Origin: Dastarcus helophoroides
Taxonomy: Eukaryota > Arthropoda > Insecta > Coleoptera > Bothrideridae
Assembly (NCBI GenBank): GCA_028583605.1
Contig: CM053331.1
Location: 8,655,849-8,719,848 of the forward strand
DNA: 64,000 bases
Direction of reading: 5' to 3'
Part shown: positions 1-11,582 of the stretch, piece by piece
How positions within the stretch are numbered: position 1 is the first letter of the stretch
How the letters are laid out: each line of letters opens with the position of its first letter
Notes under the pieces: generated by a model
Seen by the model: the letters and a program-made list of their open reading frames with translations, nothing else
What the model was told of the DNA's origin: nothing
The model's database searches: none
Translations under genes and position numbers: made by a program

Positions 1-490
1 AATCATCCTCGATTTTGCACCCCCTAGTTCTCGTATCGGTGGTTTGAAGGCCATCTGTTAACGATACCTTGAAGCAGCATTGTGACGTAAGCAACGCTCT
101 ATAGCAGCTGCTTGAAGGATAATATTCAAATTCCTTAAATATTCTCTATATTATTCACCCCATCTTCGTTGGCGTTTGTTTTTAATTCTGTTTTTTTCGT
201 AAAGCTTTCCAGGATTGCCTCAAATTATCTATCCATAATCAATACCTATTTGAAATATCATTGATGAAAGCATTAGAGCGTTAATAACACAGGATTTTGA
301 AATAGCAAAAACTTCAAAAAAATGTGTTTTTGAAAAAAACGATCATTAACGTCTTTTCAATTTGTTTCGTTAAAAAAATGTTGTCGATTTTACCTTCCTC
401 TTACTTCAAATATTAGAGCTTCTTGCACAATGAATTGAGAATATTTTCAAAATTACCTCAAACAAGGACAACGTAGCAGAGCTTTTTAAA
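1..490. other. Unannotated AT-rich flank
   Basis: No reading frame, repeat unit or RNA gene is recognisable here. The first ~130 bases are less AT-rich than the rest and do not resemble anything else in the window. Array A starts to be recognisable at about 490-520. Confidence 0.5.
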
Positions 491-2908
491 AAACGTTTAA
501 ATTTAAACAAAAATGGTTGCAAATTTTAGAAAACATCTTTATTTTGTTCCAGTCAAAATTTCGAAAAAACAAAAAAGTTCTTAAAATTGGGCTCCAGAAA
601 TCCCCCACACAAGTGTCAGAGCAAGAGGTTATTTATTTCTCAAAAAGGCTACGGAATAACGGCCTTAAAGATGTAGCAAATCAAGAAGAAGCAAAAGCAA
701 TAAGTGTTCATTAATTTCCGAAAGAAACCGCAAAACAAAATTTGGAGAAGTATGAGGACTTTGTGAAAAACCTGAAAATGCCTGGATTAGTTCGAAGTTT
801 TCAAAAGTAGTATAAAACCAAAACATAGCGACAGCAGCAGGCGTTCATTTATTTGCTAAAGAAATTAGAGAACGAAATTTGGCGGAATATGAAGAATTCC
901 TGAAAAAGTCAAACTAAGAAAAAGCAACAGCAGCAAGTGTTCATTTATTTCCAAAAGAAACTACAAAACGAAATTTGACGCAGTATGAATACTACCTGAA
1001 AAAGTCCGAAATTGATATCTGAAGGAGTATGATGGTTTCCAAAGAAGTGTAAAACCAAAAAATAGTGACAACAACAGGCGTTAATTTATTTTCGAAAGAA
1101 ACTACAGAACGAAAACGGAATATGAGGACTTCCCAAAAAATCAAACCAAGAAGAAGCAAAAGCAACAGCAACAAGTGTTCATTAATTTCCAAAAGAAGCT
1201 ACAAGGCGAAGTATGAATACTTCTTGAAAAAGTCCGAAAATGATATCTGGAGGAGTATGAAGGTTTCCAAAAAAGTTGAAAACCAAAAAATAACGACAAC
1301 AGCATGCGCTCATTATATAGAACGAAATTCGCAGGAATACGAAGAGTTCCCAAAGCCACACTAAAGCAAGAGGCTGCAGCAGCAAAAACTGATTAGAAAT
1401 CATTTTCGAAAAACGTACAAACTAATTTTGAAGAAATATTAGAGTTTGTTGGAAATGAACTGAGCAAAAAAGAAACGTCAGCAGCTTAATTTCTTTCCAG
1501 AAAAAGAACCACACCTGAAGGAATGTAGACATTTTCCAAGTGGTGTAAAAAAGCTATCACTATCGGCGTAAGATTATTTCCTGAAAAAGTTCCCGGAATG
1601 AAATCTGGAGGAGTAAGAAGGCTCTTCAAAGTGGAACAAAGCCAAGAAATAGAGACAGCAGCAATCATTCGTTTATTTCCAAAAGAAACTACGAAACGAA
1701 ATTTGGTGAAGTATGATTACTTCCTGAAAAAGTCCGAAAGAGATATCTGGAGGAGTATGAAGGTTTTTAAAGAAGTATAAAACCAAAAAATAGCGACAGC
1801 AGCGTGCGCTTATTATATAGAACGAAATTCGCAGGAATATGAAGAGTTCCCAAAGTCACACTAAAGCAAGAAGCTGCAGCAGCAAAAATTGATTACGAAT
1901 CATTTTCGAAAAACTTACAAAACTAGGTTTGGAGAAATATTATAATTTGTTAGAAGTGAACTGAGCAAAAAAGACACGTCAGCAGCTTAATTATTTTCCA
2001 GAAAAAGAACCACACCTGAAGGAATGTAAAAATGAAGTCATGTAAAAAAACCATCACTATCGGCGTAAATTTATTTTCTGAAAAAGTTCCAGAATGAAAT
2101 CTGGAGGAGTAAGAAGGTTCTTCAAAGTGGAATAAGGCCAAAAAACAGAGACAGCGGCAATCATTCATTCCAAAAGAAACTACGAAACGAAATTTGGTGA
2201 AGCATGAATACTTCATGAAAAAGTCCGAAATAGATATCTGAACGAGTATGAAGGTTTCCAAAGAAGTATAAAACCAAAAAATAACGACAGCAGCATGCAC
2301 TCATTCTATAGAACGAAATTCGCAGGAATATGAAGAGTTCCCAAAGTCACACTAAAGCAAGAAGCTGCAGCAGCAAAAACTGATTAGAAATCATTTTCGA
2401 AAAACGTACAAACTAAGTTTGAAGAAATATCAGAATTTGTTGGAAGTAAATTGGGAAAAAAAGAAACGTCAGCAGCTTAATTTCTTTCCAGAATAAGAAC
2501 TACACCTGAAGAAATGTAAAAATTTCCCCAAGTCGTGTAAAAAACCAATCAGTGTAAGTCTATTTCCTAAAAAAGTTCCAAAATGAAATCTAAAGGAGTA
2601 AGAAGATTCTTCAAAGTGGTGCAAAGCCAAAAAATAGAGACATCAGCAAGCGTTCATTTATTTTCAAAGCAAATTATAAGAGGAGTAGGTGTATGAAGAC
2701 TTCCTAAAAATTAAATTAGAAACCAAAAAAAAAACCAGTACGAAGACATTCTGGGATCAAACAAAAACAAATAATGTGAGGATTTCTTCAATCCTTACTA
2801 GAAGTCAGGGTTATTCCCCAAAAAAACAACAAGACAGTTTTAGAAGAAAAATAAAGCAGCGCAAATGCAAGAAGATTGTAAGAAGTGTCAAAAAAAATAA
2901 AACAAAGT
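491..2908 (+). repeat. Tandem array A, ~100-bp monomer, ~495-bp higher-order unit
   Basis: Degenerate head-to-tail repeats of roughly 95-100 bp. The recognisable monomer runs through a TTCATTTATTTCC segment, AAAGAAACTACAAAACGAAATTTGG, GAAGTATGAATACTTCC and TGAAAAAGTC. A longer period is clear: the marker GCAGGAATA recurs at 1331, 1831 and 2322, spacings of 500 and 491 bp, so five diverged monomers form one higher-order unit. Short open frames on both strands (60-116 codons) are by-products of the low stop-codon density of the repeat and are not preserved between units. Confidence 0.8.
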
Positions 2909-3019
2909 ATCTCTCTGAAGATTATAGCTTGACTATCGAAACGCGATAGAGCAACCTTTGTTGTGTTTTTTAATCTTTCTTGGTTTCAGGAGGCAAGTAT
3001 TTCAATTTCTGAAAATTAA
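2909..3019 (+). mobile_element. Palindromic hammerhead element, copy a (3' half only)
   Basis: A 5'-truncated copy containing only the right arm. It starts at the centre with TATCTCTCTGAAGA, then GCTTGACTATCGAAACGCG and the family signature TTGTTGTGTTTTTTAATC TTTCTTGGTTTCAG, and then decays. The hammerhead-like core is present at 2915-2942, but the base that should pair with A15.1 is A, so this copy is probably inactive. It sits inside array A. The flanking AAATAAAA strings could be a target duplication but are low complexity. Confidence 0.75.
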
Positions 3020-3785
3020 ATAAAAAGAGAAATCTGAAAAAATATGAGGACCTTTTGAAGTAAACCAAACCAAAATAAAACGGCGGTAACGAAACTAATT
3101 ATTTTCTGAAAAATTACAAGCCAGCACCTGAAGGAAAGCCAAAAATGTATCAAGGTTGCACAGAACAAAAGCCAGTATTACTACACGTGTTACTTTCTCC
3201 GAAAAAGCCACAAAACAAAACCCAAATTAATATGACATTTTTTTAGAAAAACCAAGAACCAACAACATCAAATATTTATGTGCCGGAAAAGCTATAGAAC
3301 AAAATCTAAAAAGGATGCAAAAGATTGTACAAATTATAAAAAAATGTCAACAAGTGCTCGCTTATTTCCAAAACCAAGAGTAAGAATTCCAGAAACTGTG
3401 AAAAAACAAGTAAAAGCGCCAACAGAAAGACAAGTGTCAATTTCTTTTCGCAAAAAATACAGAATGAAATTTAAAGGGATAGGAAGTCTTCCTGAATTCA
3501 AAAAAAACCAAGACTAAGCGGTTATCAGAAGTGTCAATTACTTTTCGGAAGAAACCAATTCTTGAAGAGGCTCACAAAGATGTCTCGAAATCTAGAAAAT
3601 TAAGAACGTCGGAAACTTTAAATTATCAAACGAAATCTAGGAAAGAATGCAAGTTTTCTCAAGTCGTGCAAAACCATGAAAACACTCTAACAACAAAAAC
3701 TAATTCTTTTGGATAAAAATGCAAAACAACATCTGATAAAAGATTTCTCGAACTTGCTAGAAATCAAGGACAAGGAATATAAGCA
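3020..3785 (+). repeat. Array A, strongly diverged continuation
   Basis: The monomer words (GAAATCT, AAAACCAAGA, TTTCCGAAAAAAGC) continue but unit length is hard to follow. Two open frames of 79 and 61 codons are lysine-rich translations of the repeat and have no recognisable domain. Confidence 0.6.
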
Positions 3786-3789
3786 AAAG

Positions 3790-4330
3790 ATAAGTATCTT
3801 TCTTTTTGAAGCTAAAATACGCGTCACATCTCATCAGCTGCTCACACTATACAAAGTTCAAGTTAGCCAACACTAGAATACTGTTCACATGTTTAGAGTG
3901 CAGCCCTAAAGCACACTTTGGCTCTTTTGGATTCAATTCAAGGAAGAGCGATTAGTCTAATTGATGATGAGAGTTTGACTGATTCTCTCGAAACATTAGA
4001 GTACAGGAGGATGGTTGGTAATTTATCTCTTTTCTACAAGTACGTTCATGGGAGATGTTTAAAAGAACTAATAGGATTGATCGTCCCAAGGGCAAGATTT
4101 TTGATGCATAGAAGACAGTCGGAGACAGCAAATTCCTTAGTAGTCCAGCTTGACACAGTGAGGAGTTCTGTCTAGGGAGACTCTTTTTTCTGTAGAACTT
4201 CCAAGCTATGGAACTCTTTACCGAACGGATTTTCCCCAAAAATTACAATCTATCCATGTTTAAGAAGGTGGTTCATCGCCATATATCCTTGTTTCTCTAT
4301 CCTATAGACTCGCAGTACTTTGAAGACATA
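3790..4330 (+). pseudogene. CR1/Jockey-like LINE, 3' end of the reverse transcriptase ORF
   Basis: The translation, with frameshifts, gives the C-terminal region found in Jockey/CR1-type non-LTR retrotransposons. An early TSHQLLTLYKVQV segment is followed by LALLDSIQGRAISLID, then YRRMVGNLSLFYKYVHGRC, and the end peptide with LWNSLPNGFSPKNYN. The longest intact stretch is 85 codons (3918-4175), ended by an in-frame stop. The polymerase motifs are absent because the copy is 5' truncated. A copy of the same family lies on the opposite strand at 52.5-53.7 kb, where the homologous end peptide can be compared. The element sits between arrays A and B. It is a dead fragment, probably not expressed. 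Confidence 0.85.
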
Positions 4331-4379
4331 ATGGGGTTGCCCTTTGCGTGTGAATTGTACTTGAAAAAAATCGCGAACA

Positions 4380-7300
4380 GAATCTGAAGTATGAAGGTTT
4401 CTTCAAGTCACACAACAATAATAGCAAGAAGAGCTAAGTTGTTTTGTATAAAAAATACAGAACGACATCTTAAGAAAAAATATTTTCCTAATTCGTTGAA
4501 TAGCAAGAACAAGCAACATCAGTGATAACTCCCAAAGAAAATCTGGAGTAGTAAAAAGTTTCCTCAAGTCGCACAAAAGCAAGAGGAAGCAACAGCAATA
4601 GTAGTAATTTCTTTCCATAAATAACCATAGAAAGCATCCGAAGTTGGACAAAACGACATCTAAAGGCGAAAGAATTCCACAACTCGCTGAATATCATAAA
4701 CGAGCAGAATTAGGAAGAGGTAATCAATAACAAAGACAATCTGGAGCAGTATGAAAGTTTAAACAAGACGTACAAAATAAAGAAGCAGCAATAAGTAGTA
4801 ATTTCTTTCCAGAGAAAACCATAGAAGCCCCCCCCAGTCGTACAGAATGACATTTGAAGACGAAAGTTTTCCCTAACTCGCTGACTATCAAGAACAAGTA
4901 GAAGCAGCAAGTAGTAACTAGCAAAGAAAATCTTGAGTAGTATAAAAGTTTCCGCAAGTCGTACAAAACCAAGATGAAGCAACAGCAATAGTAGTAATTC
5001 CTTTCCATGAATAACCATAGAAAGCATCCGAAGTCAGACAAAATGACATCTGAAGGAAAAAAATTCTTGAGTAGTATAAAAGTTTTCGCAAGTCGTACAA
5101 AACCAAGATGAAGCAACAGCAATAGTAGTAATTTCTTTCCATAAATAACCATCGAAAGCATCCCAAGTTGGACAAAACAACATCTGAAGGTGGAAGGATT
5201 CCGTAACTCGCTGAATATCAAGAACAACAAGAGTTAGTAAGAGGAAATCAATACCAAAGAAAATCTGGAGTAGTATGAAAGATTCTACAAGTCATACGTC
5301 ATACCAAATAAAGCAGAAGTAGCCAGAATTAGTGGTTTCTTTCCGGAAACAAAAATAGGTTGCATTCGAAGTCGTACATCTAAAGATGAAAGTTTTCCCT
5401 AATTCGCTGACTATCAAGAACAAGCAGAAGCAGCAAGTAGTAACTACCAAAGAAAATCTGGAGTAGTATAAAAGTTTTCGCAAGTCGAACAAAACCAAGA
5501 AGAAGCAGCAGCAGTAGTAATAATTTATTTCCAGGAAAAACCACAGAAGGCATCCGAAATTGTCCAGAATCGACATCTGAAGACAAAACATTTTTCTAAT
5601 TCCCTGAATATCAAGAACAAGCAGAATCAGCAAATGGTATCTACCAGAGAAAATCTGAAGTAATATGAAAGTTTGCGCAAGTCGAACAAAATCAAGAAGG
5701 TGCCTGTAGAAATAGTAGCAACATCTTTTCGGAAAAAAACCATTGAATGCATCCGATGTCGCACAGGACGGACATCTGAAGTCATACAGGACGGACATCT
5801 AAAGATGAAAGATTTCCCTAACTTTCTGACTATCAAGAACAAGCAGACGCAGCAAGTAGTAACTACCAAAGAAAATATGAAGTATTATAAAAGTTTTCGC
5901 AAGTCGTACAAAACCGAGGAGAAGCAGCAGCAGTAGTAATAATTTCTTTCCAGGAAAAACCACAGAAGGCATCTGAAATCATCCAGAATGGACATCTGAA
6001 GACAAAAGATTTTCCTAAATTCTTGAATCACAAGAACAAGCTGAATCAGCAAATGGTATCTACCAGAGAATATCTGAAGTAGCATGAAAGTTTGCGCAAA
6101 TCGTACAAAACCAAGAAGGAGCCTGCAGAAACAATAGCAATATATTTTCGGAAAAAAACCGTAAAAGGCATCCGATGTCGTACAGGACGGACATCTGAAG
6201 TCGCACAGGACAGACATCTGAAGATGAAAAATTTCACTAACTCCCTGACTATCAAGAACAAGCAGAAGCAGCAACTAAAGAAAATCTGGAGTAGCATGTA
6301 AGTTTCCGCAAGTCGTACAAAACCAAGAGGAAGCAACAGCAATAGCAGTAATTCCTTTACATAAATAACCATAGAAAGCAACCAAAGTCAGACAAAACGA
6401 CATCTGAAGGCAAAAAAATTCCGTAACTCGCTAAATATTAAGAACAAACAAAATTAGCAGAAGGTAAACACCAAAGAAAATCTGGAGAAGTATGAAAGTA
6501 TCCACAAGTCATACAAAATAAAGCTGAAACAGCCAGAAGTGGTAATTTCTTTCCGAAAAAAAAAAATAGATTGTTTCAGAAGTCGTACAGAATGACATCT
6601 GAAGACGAAAGTTTTCCCTAACTGGCTAGCTATCAAGAACAAACAGAAGCACCGGGTAGTAACTTCCAAAGAAAATCTGGAGTATTATAAAAGTTTTCGC
6701 AAGTCGTACAAAACCAAGAAGGGGCCTGCAGAAACAAAAGCAATATATTTTCGGAAAAAACCATAGAAGGCATTCGATGTCGTACAGGACGGACATCTGA
6801 AATCGTACAGGACAGACATCTGAAGATGAAAGATTTCACTAACTCCCTGACTATCAAGAACAAGCAGAAGCAGCAACCAAAGAAAATCTGGAGTAGCATG
6901 TAAGTTTCCGCAAGTCGTACAAAACCAAGAGGAAGCAACAGCAATAGTAGTAATTCCTTTACATAAATAACCATAGAAAGCAACCGAAGTCAGACAAAAC
7001 GACATCTGAAGGGAAAAAAAATCCGTAGCTCGCTAAATATTAAGAACAAACAAAATTAGCAGAAGGTAAACAACACCAAAGAAAATATGGAGAAGTATGA
7101 AAGTATCCACAAGTCATACAAAATAAAGCTGAAACAGCCAGAAGTGGTAATTTCTTTCCGAAAAAAAAAATAGATTGTTTCCGAAGTCGTACAGAATGAC
7201 ATCTGAAGACGAAAGTTTTCCCTAACTGGCTAGCTATCAAGAACAAACAGAAGCACCGAGTAGTAACTTCCAAAGAAAATCTGGAGTATTATAAAAGTTT

Positions 7301-8880
7301 TCGCAAGTCGTACAAAACCAAGAAGAAGCAGCAGCAATAGTAATAATTTCTTTCCAGAAAAAACCATAGAAGGCATCCGAAATCGTCCAGAATGGACATC
7401 TGAAGACAAAAGATTTTCCTAAATTCCTAAATCTCAAGAACAAGCCGAATCAGCAAATGGTATCTACCAGAGAAGATCTGGAGTAGCATGGAAGTTTGCG
7501 CAAGTCGTACAAAACCAAGAAGGGGCCTGCAGAAACAGAAGCAATATATTTTCGGAAAAAACCATAGAAGGCATTCGATGTCGTACAGGACGGACATCTG
7601 AAATCGTACAGGACGGACATCTGAAGATGATAGATTTCCCTAATTCTCTGACTATCAAGAACAAGCAGAAGCAGCAACCAAAGAAAATCTGGAGTAGCAT
7701 GTAAGTTTCCGTAAGTCGTACAAAGCCAAGAGGAAGCATCAGCAATAGTAGTAATTTTTTTCCATAAATAACCGTAGAAAGCATCCGAAGTCGGACAAAA
7801 CGAGATCTGAAGGCAAATAATTCCGTAACTCGCTGAATATTAAGAACAAACTCAATTATCAGGAGATAATCAACACCAAAGAAAATCTGGAGAAGTATGA
7901 AAGTTTCCATAAGTCGTACAAAATAAAGGAGAAGCAGGAATAGGTAATTTCTTTCCGCAAAAACTGTAGAAGGCATTCGAAGTCTTACAGGACGGACATC
8001 TGAAGACGAAAGACTTCCCTAACTCGTTGAATATCGAGAACAAGTACGATCAGCAAGTAGTACCTACCAAAGAAAATCTGGAATAGTAGGAAAGTTTGCG
8101 CAAGTTGTACAAAACCAAGAAGAAGCCTGTGGTAGTAGCCCTAATTTCTTTCCGGAAATAACCATAGAAAGCATCCAAAGTCGCACAGGTGGACATCTAG
8201 AGATGAAAGATTTCTCAAAATCGCTGAATATCAAGAACAAGCAGGATCAGTAAGTTATGTCTACTAAAGAAAATCTGAAGTAGTAGGAAAGTTTGCGCAA
8301 GTCGTACAAAAGCAAGAAGAAGACTGGAGTAGTAACAGCAATTTCTTTCAGGAAATAACCGTAGAAAGCATCTGAAGTCGTACAGGATGGACATCTAAAG
8401 ACGAAAGATTTCCCAAAATCGTTGAATATCAAGAAGAAGCAGGATCAGCAAGTTACGTCTACCAAAGAAAATCTGGAGTAGTGTGAAAGTTTGCGTAAGT
8501 CGTACAAGAGCAAGAAGAAGCCTGCAGAAATAGTAGCAATATCTTTTTGGAAAAACTATAGAAGGCATCTGAAGACATATAGAACGGATATTTGGAGATG
8601 AAAGTTTTCCGTAATTTACTGAATATCAGCAAGTGGTAACTACCAAAGAATAGAAGGCATCCGAAGTCATAGAGAGCGGACATTTAAAGAGGAAAGTCTT
8701 CCGTAACTCGCTGAATATCAGTAAGTAGCAACTACCAAAGAATAGAGAGAATCCGAAGGGGGACATTTGAAGAGACCAGAGAAAATCTGGAGTAGTGTAA
8801 AGTTTTTGCAAATCGTACAAAACCAAGAAGCGGCAGCAACCGCAGTAATATCTTGCCGAAAAAACCATGGAAGTCATCTA
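4380..8880 (+). repeat. Tandem array B, ~200-bp unit (dimer of the ~100-bp monomer)
   Basis: About 22 degenerate units. Each holds GTAATTTCTTTCC, an ATAACCATAGAAAGCATCCGA stretch, GACATCTGAAG, CTCGCTGAATATCAAGAAC, AAAGAAAATCTGGAGTAGTA and AAGTCGTACAAAACCAAG. The last marker recurs about every 190-210 bp. The two halves of the unit resemble each other (TATCAAGAACAAGCAG against ACCAAGAAGAAGCAG), and both resemble array A, so A and B share a ~100-bp ancestor. One shortened unit occurs at ~5060. Minus-strand frames of up to 170 codons rich in Cys, Leu and Phe are repeat translations with no domain. Confidence 0.85.
6291..7990 (+). repeat. Higher-order blocks inside array B
   Basis: The marker GTAGCATGTAAGTTTCCG occurs at 6291, 6893 and 7694, spacings of 602 and 801 bp, equal to three and four basic units. 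Units at matching block positions are much more alike (few substitutions over ~600 bp) than neighbouring units. This shows recent duplication of multi-unit blocks within an older array. Confidence 0.75.
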
Positions 8881-9780
8881 AAGAAGCACACTCCGCTCTT
8901 ATTTAACCTCTACAGTGAAGCCATATTTACCGAAACCCTGGAAGAGGAATCAGTAGGAATAACTATAAATGATAAAAATAGTAACAACATAAGGTATGCT
9001 GATGACACCGTTCTACTAACAAGCAACTTTAGAGACATACAACACCTTCTAGAAAAGCTTTATGACCGATGTAACAATTATGGGCTAAAAATAATTGTTA
9101 ATGAAACTAGACTAATGGTGGTCACAAAATCACTACAAAATCAAAACCTGACAAATCTAACAATAGAAAAAAACCATCATAGAGAATGTTCAGACATATA
9201 GACATCTAGGAACTTGGATAGATCAATCAGGGAATCAAAAAAAAAAGAACTAAGGTCAAGAATAGAAACAGCCAGATCGGTTATTTTTAAAAATGAAAAA
9301 ACTGTTCACCAATCTAGACATCAATATAAGACTCAAAATGAGAATGCTGCTACGTACTCTCCCCGCTTTTATATGGAGTTGAAGCATGGACTCCCAAGAG
9401 GAACCAAATGGACAAACTACAAACCTTTGAAATGTGGTGGTACCGAAGAATCCTGGAGAGAAAAGATCACTAATGTCACAGTGCGAAAAGATTACGAAAT
9501 TATTAACACAATTAAGAGAAGAAAGTTCCAATATATGGGCCACATACTGAGAGGCACATATTTCTCCAATTGATAATTCAAGGGAACATTAGTGCCAAGA
9601 GGAATGTTGGAAGAAGATGTGCGCCATGGCTCAAAAACCTAAGAGCTGGTATAACTGCAGCAACAACCAACTATTCCGAGCTACAGTTAACAAGATTAAA
9701 ATACCTGTGATGATAGCAAACCTCCGATAGGAGATGCAACATAAAAAGAAGAAAAGAAGCACAAGGTATTAAATAGTCGC
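8881..9780 (+). pseudogene. RTE-like LINE, C-terminal half of the reverse transcriptase
   Basis: The reading frame gives PLLFNLYSEAIF, then NNIRYADDTVLL with the intact YADD catalytic motif (motif C), and YGLKIIVNETRLMVV (thumb region). A later frame gives IETARSVIFKNEKT, a broken ...LPRGTK..., REKITNVTVRKDYEIIN and RRKFQYMGHILRG. The trailing LINE segment (NLRAGITAATTNYSEL, then ANLR) is also visible. This order is typical of the RTE/BovB-type endonuclease-reverse transcriptase tail. The 3' end is A-rich (ACATAAAAAGAAGAAAAG). Frameshifts at ~9200 and ~9570 and the absence of motif A and the endonuclease make it a 5'-truncated pseudogene. It abuts the end of array B. Confidence 0.85.
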
Positions 9781-10259
9781 GCAAAAATAAACAGTTCTAG
9801 TGCTGTGGCAATGTTTTGGGAGAAATTACAAAACGAAATCTAAACAATAAGAGTTCTTGGAGTCTTCCACAATTAGCTTTGTAAACTCGTCGGTATCTAA
9901 TTCTTGCTTTTGCGAGATTTGGATAGTTCACCAGATCAAGTGATCCCCAAGGACTTGTGTCCCGTCGGAATACATTTTGGTCAACCTAACCACGACTCGT
10001 TCCTTCGTAATAAGTTTTTCATTTTTTATTTTGGTTAAGTTGGATTGTGGTATGAAGAACAAATATAGCACTTGTGAATTGGAATAGTAACAAATTTTGA
10101 AGAGAAAATTATTTTCTTTTTGTATAACATTCCGGCGGTTGACGGAACCGATTTAGATTGAAACGGGAACAAATCAAGTACAACTATTAAGGGTAGGCCA
10201 TACGAGCTCTGTAAAATATATACCACAAAAGAAGGAAGACGAAAGTAGATTTTTTTGAC
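9781..10259. other. No recognisable feature
   Basis: Sequence of mixed composition with no gene or repeat unit that I can identify. The longest open frame is 63 codons on the minus strand, without a domain. Confidence 0.4.
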
Positions 10260-10870
10260 AAAACTTAGAAAAATGGAGCAAAAACTGAATTAAATCAAAT
10301 TCATTTGGGGTAAAAAAGGTGGCAATGAAGCCATAAATACGAAATAGAAAGAAATAAAATAGAGTTCTTTACAATACTTGGAAAACAGTAGTAATTGGCT
10401 AAAAATAAAACTGGATCAATTCTTAACAATATTCGAAAAAATAATAAGTTGTTGTCAATACGATCGTTAGAAAACGAAAGGTCAAATTAGTGCTTATAAA
10501 GCGGAACTAAGAATAACTTAATGCATTCCACTAGGGTAAAAATAATAGATTTGAAATTCCAGAATAAAGGGATCAATTTTTAACGATATTTCGAAAAAAT
10601 AATGAACTGGTTGTCAAGGCGATCGTTGAAAATCAAATTCAAATGAGAAACGGAACCAAATCAACTTCATTTCACTACGATAAAAGCAAAAGATTACAAA
10701 TTTCGAGATCAAGTGGTAAGTTTAAAGATATGAAAAGACAGAAGAATTTAATGAACAGGATATTTCGAAAAAAGTTCGAATTAGTAGTCATGCAGGGGAA
10801 ATAAATCAATTGCATTTCACTGGGGTAAAACGAAAGATTGAAAACTGGAATTTTGAAGTTTTGACCACAA
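10260..10870 (+). repeat. Degenerate ~150-bp tandem repeats, about four units
   Basis: The marker AATCAACTTCATTTCACTRGGGTAAAA recurs in diverged form at ~10290, 10510, 10650 and 10795. A second marker, ATTTCGAAAAAATAATGAACTGGTTGTCAAGGCGATCGTT, is seen at ~10420 and ~10572. Unit spacing is about 145-155 bp with one longer interval. No coding capacity. Confidence 0.65.
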
Positions 10871-11538
10871 TACGGCGAGAAAAAAAGAAGACGAGAACAT
10901 CGCTTTCGAAAATGCTGCAGTGTAACCTTGCCACTTAAAAAACTTCAATAAACAACTAAAAAAAGCTGAAATTCGAATGTGCAAAATATTCATGTGTCAA
11001 AACGAAGCCCTTTGTTAACAAATAAAGCAGAAGAAGACGAAGAAATGCTAAAACATTCTGTGTTTGGGTTGGTTTGTTCTGCGAAATTCAAAGAAATTTA
11101 GATAAAAGCTTAGGCTGTGACTCTTGAGTGTGCCTTATGCCACGTCCCATCAACCGTCGATGTGGCAATACTTTATACAGAGATATATCTATTTCCAAAA
11201 TTACTAATTTTACTTCTTTCGTGGATATTTCTGAAATACGAATACAAAATATTTTTTGAAGGTAAAAAGGGGGGGATAAGAAAAAAGAGGATCGTTATTT
11301 TTTAGGAAATAATTCTACTACGAACCCATGATGAACTCCAGTGAACACAAAAAATCGGATGTAGAAATAAAATGGCCACATAAAAAAAACGCATGGAAGG
11401 TACAATTTATGTAAAGAAGTATAATGAATCTGACAAAAATGGGGAAACGATAAAATGAATAAGGTGACTCCATATGATTTCAAGAGATATCGAACAGGAC
11501 CGTACTGGTTTCTTAAGTCTTCCGCTAAAGAACGTAAT
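10871..11538. other. No recognisable feature
   Basis: Only short open frames with no recognisable motif. A run of seven G residues lies near 11270. Confidence 0.4.
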
Positions 11539-11582
11539 GAGGCGGAACAGAGTTCCGTATGAGGCGGAACAAAGTTCCATAT
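11539..11582 (+). repeat. Two tandem 22-bp units with internal dyad
   Basis: GAGGCGGAACAGAGTTCCGT plus AT, followed by the same 22 bases with two changes. Each unit contains the small inverted repeat GGAAC..GTTCC. Confidence 0.8.

Noticed and set aside
5380..7210. Recurrent CTGAAGACGAAAG in array B as a hammerhead core
   Set aside because: There is no stem II between CTGAAGA and CGAAAG and no closing stem I; it is a chance word of the satellite.
4724..8000. Minus-strand frames of up to 170 codons rich in Cys, Leu, Phe
   Set aside because: They are translations of the ~200-bp tandem unit, occur in overlapping frames, and differ between units by frameshifts; no domain is present.
4380..8880. 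CRISPR array
   Set aside because: Units are ~200 bp, degenerate throughout, with no alternation of constant repeats and unique spacers, and the sequence is animal-like.
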